This document shows, piece after piece, positions 1 to 5,669 of a stretch of DNA of 11,279 nt. Source of the stretch: Clostridiaceae bacterium (GTDB taxonomy: Bacteria > Bacillota > Clostridia > Oscillospirales > Acutalibacteraceae); contig JAEDIH010000056.1 in NCBI GenBank assembly GCA_016292575.1, positions 1 to 11,279 on the forward strand. Direction: 5' to 3'. A program made the position numbers and the translations under genes. The notes under the pieces are model-generated. The model was given only the letters and a program-made list of their open reading frames with translations. It ran no database searches and was not told the DNA's origin. Within the stretch, counting starts at the first letter, position 1. Each line of letters starts with the position of its first letter.

Positions 1-193
1 CGAGGGCAAGCAGCCAATCCGCAAAGCACTCAAAGACCAGCAGAAAAACATACTTTGGTTCGCCCCAGGCATAAAAAAACAGGGAAAAAATGAGCATGAC
101 AAGATTTTTTGTTTTCAGATCTTTTGCAAAATAATAGCAGATAAGATTCAGCGGAAAAAAGAAATAAAGAAAAAAGAGATTTGAAAAGACCAT
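1..193 (-). CDS. MBOAT-family membrane O-acyltransferase, N-terminal fragment (runs off the window)
   Basis: The first 64 codons are present and the frame continues past the left edge. The reading starts MVFSNLFFLYFFFPLNLI and continues with a second hydrophobic stretch containing SLFFYAWGEPKYVFLL (about residues 36-54). This N-terminus is typical of the AlgI/DltB-like MBOAT proteins, where a first membrane helix is followed by the S-L-F-F-Y-A-W-G-E-P motif. Family members are multi-pass inner-membrane proteins that move acyl groups, often acetyl, onto exported polysaccharide or teichoic acid. The start is ATG at 193-191, with GGAGG (minus strand) 8 bases upstream, which supports it. The catalytic histidine lies in the missing part, so activity cannot be judged. 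In Clostridia such genes often precede an SGNH/DHHW partner, but that region is outside the window. Family call fairly sure; substrate unknown. Confidence 0.82.
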   Translation of the reverse strand, partial: MVFSNLFFLYFFFPLNLICYYFAKDLKTKNLVMLIFSLFFYAWGEPKYVFLLVFECFADWLLAL

Positions 194-482
194 AGATAAA
201 GCCTCCGCAGTCGCGATTCCGATTTTTTGTCCGTATGACAATTATCTGAGTATATATTGTACCGCCTTAACAAAGGAAATTGGGTATATATGAGAATAAT
301 TTTGTAAAATAATTGCACTTGCTTCTAAACGGCCTTGGCGAACTTTCACGGTTCGGTTTACGGACTGTGACATTCAGGGCAGACAAAAAAGCTATAAGTT
401 ACAGAAAGCAAAATGAAACACTTTTCGTAATTATAGCCCTTTTTATTATATTAAGTTTGAAATCAGAAGCAAAAACACGTCT
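194..482. other. Intergenic region between the phosphoesterase and MBOAT genes
   Basis: This 289-base gap holds the leader and presumably the promoter of the minus-strand MBOAT gene. A TACAAT-like -10 is at 261-256 (minus strand), without a convincing -35. It also holds hairpin repeat A (385-449). The stretch 325-384 is visibly richer in G and C than its surroundings and includes a small CGAAC/GTTCG stem (339-343 with 351-355). I could not assign it to a gene remnant or known RNA. A 68-codon plus-strand reading frame (313-519) has no ribosome binding site and crosses hairpin A, so it is not called. Confidence 0.5.
385..449 (-). terminator. Hairpin repeat A, probable terminator of the phosphoesterase gene
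   Basis: An inverted repeat starts 33 bases past the phosphoesterase stop. GCTATAA (391-397) pairs with TTATAGC (431-437), TTAC (399-402) with GTAA (427-430), and the AGAAAG region (403-408) mostly with CTTTTC (421-426), around a loop of about 12 bases. The stem is flanked by an A run (385-390) and a T run (440-444), so it could stop transcription on either strand. The stem is AT-rich, unusual for a strong intrinsic terminator. It is clearly related in sequence to hairpin B at 3664-3720. Terminator function is inferred from its place and shape. Confidence 0.6.
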
Positions 483-2177
483 TTATTTTTTAATGGCAGA
501 GAAAATGCCCCTGATATAGTCCCATATCTTCAGGAAGAAGACCGCGATTTTCTCAAAGAAAGTGAGTGTCTTTGTAACCTCGTTGCCTTCTCTTATCTCG
601 TAATAGGCAGGAAGGTCAACATTTCTGTCTCCCGGTTCGGAATCTACAAATATGTCCTCCATAATGGGCTTGAGGAAGGCAGAAACAACCTCAATGCCGA
701 AGTCATCGCCGTATTTCAGCACTATTGCAGTGAGCGCAACCGAGGTTCCCGCAACATCGCCGCCGAAAGCCGCCGTCATTGCCTCAAGGAACAGAACCTT
801 TGTGTCGTTTGAGGTGCCCTCAAGCGAATAGTTGAGCAGAATTGCAATGCACCGAAGACCGAGCTGCATCTCAACGCTGTTTGAACTGAAGTTTTCATCG
901 CCTGTGCAATAGACCTTGAATATTGCCAAAAGAAGCTCAAAGCCGGTTTTGTAATCGCTTGCCGGAAGAGTGAGATTGTAATTTTTTGCAATCGTTTCAA
1001 TCGTTTCACCCTCGCCGTAAAGCGGAAGGTCAGCAAGATACTTCGTCTTTTCACAAACTGTTTCAAAAATCTTTTTGAGCCCTTCATCCTCTTTTCCGAT
1101 GAGCTTGCAGAGCCTGTTGGCATTCAGAAAGCTATTGAACATATCCTTGAGCGAAAAGGCAAAGACCTCTTCTGCATATTTTTGAGTATTTGTTGTAACC
1201 TTGAGCAGAGCCTCCTCGTTGTAGCCGTCAGGAAGAAGAAGCGGATTTTTGATTGAGGTGACGTTCTTTTCTCTGACCTCCACCTTGTTGTCAAGGAAGG
1301 AAACAAAGCGGTATGCGAGCGGATAGTTGAGCAGAGAGGGTACGCCTATATCAAAAGTGACATTGGAGGCGTCGCTTGTAAATTTGCCGATATCCGCGCT
1401 GTGCTTGTGTCCCGTGAAAACATACTGGATTCCAAGGTCGGCAAACTTTGCCGCAATGTCTTTCCAGTTTTTGACAAGGCTGTCGTCAAGCATCTTTTCC
1501 TGCATTGAAAAGTGTGGAATATAAGGGTGGTGCATCATGCCAATGAGCTTTCTTCCCCTTGCGGTGGCGGCCTTTGCCTGCGTCTCTATCCATGAAAGAA
1601 GCTCGGCGCCGATTTCACCGGCGTTATTGCCGGGCTTGATGGGGTCAATGGCAAGCAGGGTGTAGCCGCCGTCAAGATCGACCGCATAGCTGTTGGTTTT
1701 TTCGTCAACGGCATAGGCGTCCGAAAAGCCTGCGTTTTTATAGATCTCGCGGAAAGCGGCGATCGGCTCGCCATTTAAAGCATAGTAATCATGGTTTCCG
1801 GGAATGACAAAAACTTTCACACCGGTTGCGCTTTCAAATGTCTCAAGATAAGAGGCGAGCATTTTGTGCTGTTCGTCTGTTCCTAAATGGGTAAGATCGC
1901 CGGCGATGAAAATATACTTTGCGCCACATGCCGCAGAATCCTGCATGAACGAATCAAAAACAGCAAAAGCTTCATTGCTGAGCGAAAGCAGAGAGCCGCG
2001 GTTTCCGTATGAACCGTTCTTAAAACGGTCATCAATCTTTTCAACCTTTGAAAGATGAATGTCGCTTGCGACGGAGATTTTCAGTCCGCCGTCCTGCGCC
2101 GAAGCGCAAACGCCCGTAACCGAAAGTGCCAAAACAAGCGAAAGTATGAGTGCCAATGTTTTTTTCAATGTTTTCAT
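483..2177 (-). CDS. Secreted calcineurin-like metallophosphoesterase, 564 aa
   Basis: The protein begins with a basic start (MKTLKK), a hydrophobic core and an A-S-A cleavage site near residue 27, so it should be exported. There is no lipobox. Residues about 33-300 carry the full dinuclear-metal phosphoesterase set: D-I-H (39-41), G-D-L (93-95), G-N-H-D (127-130), a histidine pair (216-217) and G-H-K-H (256-259). All metal ligands are present, so it should be active. The family hydrolyses phosphomono- or diesters; the substrate here is unknown. Residues about 300-530 are a helical region I do not recognise. The protein ends in a short hydrophobic/basic tail (FFEKIAVFFLKIWDYIRGIF) that may be amphipathic. 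The start is ATG, with AAGGGAG about 12 bases upstream. No strong promoter is visible in the 101-base gap after dinB. TTAAAAT near 2210 is a weak -10 candidate, and read-through from dinB is possible. Confidence 0.88.
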   Translation of the reverse strand: MKTLKKTLALILSLVLALSVTGVCASAQDGGLKISVASDIHLSKVEKIDDRFKNGSYGNRGSLLSLSNEAFAVFDSFMQDSAACGAKYIFIAGDLTHLGTDEQHKMLASYLETFESATGVKVFVIPGNHDYYALNGEPIAAFREIYKNAGFSDAYAVDEKTNSYAVDLDGGYTLLAIDPIKPGNNAGEIGAELLSWIETQAKAATARGRKLIGMMHHPYIPHFSMQEKMLDDSLVKNWKDIAAKFADLGIQYVFTGHKHSADIGKFTSDASNVTFDIGVPSLLNYPLAYRFVSFLDNKVEVREKNVTSIKNPLLLPDGYNEEALLKVTTNTQKYAEEVFAFSLKDMFNSFLNANRLCKLIGKEDEGLKKIFETVCEKTKYLADLPLYGEGETIETIAKNYNLTLPASDYKTGFELLLAIFKVYCTGDENFSSNSVEMQLGLRCIAILLNYSLEGTSNDTKVLFLEAMTAAFGGDVAGTSVALTAIVLKYGDDFGIEVVSAFLKPIMEDIFVDSEPGDRNVDLPAYYEIREGNEVTKTLTFFEKIAVFFLKIWDYIRGIFSAIKK

Positions 2178-2278
2178 AACAAATGATTTCTCCCTTCATA
2201 TGTTTTAATATATTTTAACACATTTTAAAAAAAGAAAAATAGGGAAAAAGAAAAATAATACAGTTTTACCACATTTTT

Positions 2279-3526
2279 TTAATCTGCGATTTTCGCCATA
2301 AAACGGACGTCTGTCAAGCCCGGGGAGTCCTTTTTCGGTGCCGGCACATTCATTGCGGCGGCATGAAAAACGGCGTCCTGACCGAATTTTTCACAGATGT
2401 TAAAAACCTGCGCTTCAAGCCTCTCCAGCTTTTCATAGCGGCTGCTGCTGTAAAAAAGGCTGTACTGCAAAAAGCACTGCTCCTCAACCAGTCCGCTTGC
2501 GCGTATACCTATGGAGCGGACGTTGCACTCCCATTTCCAGGTCTTTGAAAAAAGCTCCATACCGAGAGAAAAAAGCATTTCAACAATTCTTGTCGGCTGA
2601 GGAAGTGGAGCCTGACTTTCGCGCACAATGAAGTTCTCGTCGCGGATATGAATCTGAACGAGCGTTGCCATAACGTTGTTTTTGCGCAGCGAGGACGCCA
2701 CCTTTTCCGTGAGGGAGAGCAGCACTGCCGCCACCTCCTCGTTGGTTGTCAGGTCACGCACACAAGTGACGCTGCGACCGAAGCTTTTTGCGGGCGGCAT
2801 CTCGCTTTTTGAAAGCACCGGCGAATTGTCCTTTCCCGAGGCACAGAGCCAAAGCTGTTCGCCGGCCTTGCCCAGCGTGAGCCGAAGCAGGTGCGGATCG
2901 GTGTCCGCAAGCTCGCCGAGGGTGGTCACGCCTATTGAATCGAGCTGCCTTTTTGTTGCCTTGCCCACTCCGATCATATCCTGAACCGGAAGCGGACGGA
3001 CAACGGATTTAAAGTGGGCTTTGTCGATAACGGTGACGGCGTCCGGCTTTTTCATGTCAGAGCCGAGCTTTGCAAAGACCTTGTTGAAGCTTACGCCGAC
3101 GGAGACGGTAAGCCCCGTTTCCTTTTTAATGCGTTCTTTGATTTCATATGCAATTTTTTCGCCGTTTCCGAAAAGGAGGGTGCTGCCCGTGATATCAAGC
3201 CAACATTCGTCCATGCCGAACGGCTCGACCCGGTCGGTATAGCTTTCATAAATCGCTCGTACCGCTTTGGAGTAATACACATACTTGTCGTAATGCGGCG
3301 CAGCTATAATGAGCTGAGGGCATTTTATCTGTGCCTGCCAAACAGCTTCGGCCGTTTTTACGCCGAACTTTTTTGCCCTTTCGTTTTTTGCAAGGACTAT
3401 CCCGTGCCGTTCTTCAACGCTTCCGCAAACGGCCATCGGAACATCTCTCCATTCCGGGTGGTCAATACATTCAACCGAAGCGAAAAAATTATTGAGATCG
3501 CAGTGAAGAATGATTCGGTCAGCCAT
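2279..3526 (-). CDS. dinB: Y-family DNA polymerase IV (DinB), translesion synthesis
   Basis: This is an error-prone, proofreading-free polymerase that copies past damaged bases. The mature start MADRIILHCDLNNFFASVE contains the first metal-binding aspartate (D10), a phenylalanine at the steric-gate position (F15) and E19. The other catalytic acids are in GMDECWLDITGS (D106, E107). SVGVSFNKVFAKLGSDMKKP (about 142-161) is the classic Y-family palm segment, and MIGVGKATKRQL (about 184-195) is the helix-hairpin-helix. The little-finger domain follows, with Q-Y-S-L-F near residue 355, which matches the sliding-clamp binding motif. The length is 415 aa. An open frame extends 44 codons further upstream, but ATG at 3526-3524 is chosen: AGGAGG lies 8 bases before it, and the LexA operator and promoter occupy the upstream part. 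It is regulated by LexA (see the operator entry). No partner genes such as imuB or dnaE2 are nearby. Confidence 0.95.
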   Translation of the reverse strand: MADRIILHCDLNNFFASVECIDHPEWRDVPMAVCGSVEERHGIVLAKNERAKKFGVKTAEAVWQAQIKCPQLIIAAPHYDKYVYYSKAVRAIYESYTDRVEPFGMDECWLDITGSTLLFGNGEKIAYEIKERIKKETGLTVSVGVSFNKVFAKLGSDMKKPDAVTVIDKAHFKSVVRPLPVQDMIGVGKATKRQLDSIGVTTLGELADTDPHLLRLTLGKAGEQLWLCASGKDNSPVLSKSEMPPAKSFGRSVTCVRDLTTNEEVAAVLLSLTEKVASSLRKNNVMATLVQIHIRDENFIVRESQAPLPQPTRIVEMLFSLGMELFSKTWKWECNVRSIGIRASGLVEEQCFLQYSLFYSSSRYEKLERLEAQVFNICEKFGQDAVFHAAAMNVPAPKKDSPGLTDVRFMAKIAD

Positions 3527-3534
3527 AGACTCTG

Positions 3535-3540
3535 CCTCCT
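3535..3540 (-). promoter_or_regulatory. dinB ribosome binding site AGGAGG (decides the start)
   Basis: On the minus strand AGGAGG sits 8 bases before ATG 3526-3524. It rules out the longer upstream reading of the frame, which would include the operator and promoter. Its last two bases overlap the LexA palindrome. Confidence 0.85.
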
Positions 3541-3560
3541 GTCGAACATTTGTTCGACAG
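3539..3560. promoter_or_regulatory. LexA (SOS) operator of dinB
   Basis: A perfect palindrome has 10-base arms CTGTCGAACA (3539-3548) and TGTTCGACAG (3551-3560) around TT. The core CGAACATTTGTTCG fits the Gram-positive LexA/DinR consensus CGAAC-N4-GTTCG. It covers the predicted transcription start (about 3556) and touches the Shine-Dalgarno, so bound LexA should block dinB until DNA damage triggers LexA cleavage. The site is read directly; LexA itself is not in the window. Confidence 0.93.
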
Positions 3561-3562
3561 AT

Positions 3563-3591
3563 ATTGTAGCACATTAACTTATACTTGTAAA
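3563..3591 (-). promoter_or_regulatory. dinB promoter, TTTACA-17-TACAAT
   Basis: On the minus strand the -35 is TTTACA (3591-3586) and the -10 is TACAAT (3568-3563), spaced 17 bases, with TGC just before the -10 (extended -10 character). The predicted start lies inside the LexA palindrome, as expected for a repressed SOS promoter. Confidence 0.8.
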
Positions 3592-3663
3592 GGTAAATTC
3601 CGATTTTTTTCAAAAAGGGGAGCTTTGTGCCTGCTTGACCGTATCCCTCTGAAAACAAAAAGT

Positions 3664-3720
3664 AAAAAGCTATAATTTACAAGAAGCAAAAATGCTTTTG
3701 TATTTTATAGCTTTTTATTA
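3664..3720 (-). terminator. Hairpin repeat B, probable terminator of the GH3 gene
   Basis: AAAAAGCTATAA (3664-3675) and TTATAGCTTTTT (3705-3716) form a perfect 12-base inverted repeat. Further inner pairing runs through ACAAGAAGC and GCTTTTGT around a loop AAAAAT (3688-3693). It starts 13 bases past the GH3 stop and is flanked by T runs on both strands, so it may act in both directions. It shares its outer arms, inner text and trailing TTTTTATTA with hairpin A. A short AAAAGT occurs on both sides (3658-3663 and 3720-3725), which may be chance in such AT-rich DNA. Confidence 0.65.
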
Positions 3721-3733
3721 AAAGTTCCTTAAT

Positions 3734-5455
3734 TTATTTTGCCTTGATGTTGTGTTCGCCGGGAGTTGCAATGTGGGAGAAGAAGAACTCGCGCCTTTCA
3801 TCGGTGTTGATAACGGTGACGGGCTTAATCTGATTGAGGACAACACCCTTTTGGCGGAGCATTTCCTTGTAATCGTCATAGGTGCCTTTTTTGAGGAAGA
3901 GCACCTCCGGACGGTTAATCATGCCCCAGCGTCTGTATTTGAAGTATTTTTCGTTAACGCCCTTGAGCTTTTCGTCAAGAATGTCAATGTATTTCTGTCT
4001 GTCCTCCTCGCTGACCTCGTGGTTAACCTCGGCAAGCATACAGTAGCGCGGAGGAGTTGTGGAATAGTCATAGCTGAAGCTGTGACCGATGAATTCGTCG
4101 CCCATCTCCTTTGCCGTTTCCTCGGCTGCCCAGTCAACCATCTGCGTTGTGGTCTTTTCGTTTGCAATGTTCATGCTCAGACCGAGCCTGTAAAGGAATT
4201 CAACGCGCGGAGTGTTGTTATACATTCCGGTAACCTTAACAACGTCCTCCATGCGGTATCTGTAAAGACCGGAGAAGTTTGAAACGATGAGCTCATAGGT
4301 CTTGCCGACTTCAAGCTCATTAATAAGCAGCGGTCTTGCGTTGTGGTCGGATTCCTCGTCGCCGTCGTTAATCGGCAGGAACTCAAACAGAGTGAAGTTC
4401 GGAAGCAGAACGGCGTCGGTAACATTGAGTTCGGTTGCCATTGCGAAAAAGCCTTCCGCAGCGGCGTAGCCCATGTTGTGAATCGGAATATCGGGACCGA
4501 TGTATTTTTTAAGCTTGTCAACATAAACGTTAAGAGTTGAGTTTATCATGCCGTAAGCCCAGGTAAGGTTCGGCCAGATACGCGGAGCGATAGGGTCGTC
4601 AAAGCCTTTTTCAAATTCCTTACGCAGGAAAGCGGCGCGCTTCGGGTCGGGTTTAATTTTTCTTTCAAATTTCGGGCGAAGCTCGGGCGGAATTTTAACG
4701 CTCGGGTCAATGGTGCCCGTTTCGATATCATGGCAGATCATTTCCCACTTTTCCTCAAGGCAGTCGAACATTGTTGTGAGAAGTGTGATTACCATTGAGC
4801 CGAGATAGCTGACGCGTGCGTTCTTAACGGCAAAAAGAACCTGAAGATATGCGGTGTCGAGAAGCTCCTCGTGTTCGGGATAGAGAAGATCGAGAGGGGA
4901 GGTGCAGAAAAACGGCGTGATGACCTTTAGATATGTAAGCGGAATCTGACCTGCGCCGTTGCATCGTTTTCCGTCTTCAAGTCTGTGACCGGTAAGAACG
5001 AGTGCGAGCGGACCTATTGAAGCCGGCATACGCTTGTTCTGATGCTTTTTGATCCAGTGAGCGGCGGTTGCAACCGAGGCGGAAAAGCCGATGCACTGCA
5101 TTGTCCAAAGATCCTTAACCGATTTGGGAAGAATCTTCGGTTTTCCGAGGCTGCCGGAAGATGAGCAGTAGCGAACGTTCCAGCCGCTGAACATGAGGTT
5201 GTTCTCCCTGTTGTGGATCATGCGGTCAACATAGGGCTCATAATCAGCATAGGTGGTAAGAGGAACCTTGTCCTGATACTCCCGGAAGCTTTTAATTTCG
5301 GCGAAGTTGTACTTTTTTCCGTACTCGCAGTTCTTGTTTCTGCGCAGAATTTTTTTGAGCACAGTGTTCTGCGCCTTCATCGGATCCTTTGTAAAATAGT
5401 TCTCTTCGGTAAGAGAAACATCACCAAGAAAAATACCAAAATCTGAAAATGGCAT
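3734..5455 (-). CDS. GH3-family adenylate-forming acyl acid amido synthetase-like protein, 573 aa
   Basis: Named after plant GH3 enzymes, this family activates a carboxylic acid with ATP and joins it to an amine, usually an amino acid. The three GH3 motifs are visible. Motif I is SSSGSLGKPKILP (about 98-110), the phosphate-binding loop, with Ser where most members have Thr. Motif II is YAAAEG (about 330-335), in the place of the usual Y-x-S-E. Motif III is YRYRMEDVVKVTGMY followed by LYRLGLSMNIANEKTT (about 398-436). The C-terminal part contains the family pattern Y-x-x-x-R-W-G with a later Q-I-K. The length matches the family. The start is ATG at 5455, with GGAGG 8 bases upstream. It has its own strong promoter and a terminator-like hairpin after its stop, so it is probably monocistronic. 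Bacterial members are mostly uncharacterised; the acid and amine are unknown. An adenylating activity is likely, amide formation is inferred. Confidence 0.87.
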   Translation of the reverse strand: MPFSDFGIFLGDVSLTEENYFTKDPMKAQNTVLKKILRRNKNCEYGKKYNFAEIKSFREYQDKVPLTTYADYEPYVDRMIHNRENNLMFSGWNVRYCSSSGSLGKPKILPKSVKDLWTMQCIGFSASVATAAHWIKKHQNKRMPASIGPLALVLTGHRLEDGKRCNGAGQIPLTYLKVITPFFCTSPLDLLYPEHEELLDTAYLQVLFAVKNARVSYLGSMVITLLTTMFDCLEEKWEMICHDIETGTIDPSVKIPPELRPKFERKIKPDPKRAAFLRKEFEKGFDDPIAPRIWPNLTWAYGMINSTLNVYVDKLKKYIGPDIPIHNMGYAAAEGFFAMATELNVTDAVLLPNFTLFEFLPINDGDEESDHNARPLLINELEVGKTYELIVSNFSGLYRYRMEDVVKVTGMYNNTPRVEFLYRLGLSMNIANEKTTTQMVDWAAEETAKEMGDEFIGHSFSYDYSTTPPRYCMLAEVNHEVSEEDRQKYIDILDEKLKGVNEKYFKYRRWGMINRPEVLFLKKGTYDDYKEMLRQKGVVLNQIKPVTVINTDERREFFFSHIATPGEHNIKAK

Positions 5456-5482
5456 AGAAAGCTCCTCCGTTTTGAGATTTTC

Positions 5483-5498
5483 TGCGCGCAGCGGCGCA
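5483..5498 (-). promoter_or_regulatory. GC-rich stem-loop at the 5' end of the GH3 leader
   Basis: TGCGC and GCGCA (5483-5487 with 5494-5498) form a five-pair stem with a six-base loop in otherwise AT-rich DNA. It would begin about four bases after the predicted transcription start near 5502. Such 5'-terminal hairpins can protect mRNA from decay; that role is inference. Confidence 0.4.
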
Positions 5499-5508
5499 AC
5501 TTAAAAAA

Positions 5509-5537
5509 ATTTTATCACATTGTGTCACAAGTGTCAA
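5509..5537 (-). promoter_or_regulatory. GH3 promoter, TTGACA-17-TAAAAT, with palindrome in the spacer
   Basis: On the minus strand a consensus -35 TTGACA (5537-5532) and a -10 TAAAAT (5514-5509) are spaced 17 bases, the best promoter in the window. The spacer contains the perfect 11-base palindrome TTGTG-T-CACAA (5520-5530), a plausible operator. GACAC occurs three times in this area on the minus strand. The regulator is unknown. Confidence 0.82.
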
Positions 5538-5574
5538 CAGTGTGTCGGATTTTAGAACGGATTTTTTCAAGCTG

Positions 5575-5600
5575 AAAAAAGTGGTTTTGTGTTAAAACCA
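5575..5600 (-). terminator. Weak intrinsic terminator candidate after the acyl-CoA synthetase gene
   Basis: On the minus strand TGGTTTT (5600-5594) pairs with AAAACCA (5588-5582) around a five-base loop and is followed by C and six T (5581-5575). It lies about 70 bases past the synthetase stop. The stem is short and AT-rich. A second small inverted repeat, TTTTTTCA/TGAAAAAA (5562-5580), overlaps the T run. Confidence 0.4.
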
Positions 5601-5669
5601 ACAAACATAGTAAATTTGTAGGATTATGGCCTGCTTCATATATTCCGTACAATTACGGCTCAATTTATT

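Noticed and set aside
313..519. A 68-codon plus-strand frame with a hydrophobic middle
   Set aside because: It crosses hairpin repeat A and the end of the phosphoesterase gene, has no ribosome binding site, and its hydrophobic part is encoded by the AT-rich repeat.
2178..2278. A possible terminator or promoter between dinB and the phosphoesterase
   Set aside because: The region is a homopyrimidine-rich stretch on the minus strand without a stable stem or a good -35/-10 pair, so nothing definite is called.
3014..3577. A 187-codon plus-strand frame opposite dinB
   Set aside because: It runs antisense through a clear DinB sequence and across the LexA operator and has no plausible start signal.
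3752..4282. A 176-codon plus-strand frame opposite the GH3 gene
   Set aside because: It is an antisense shadow of the conserved GH3 C-terminal half, with no ribosome binding site.
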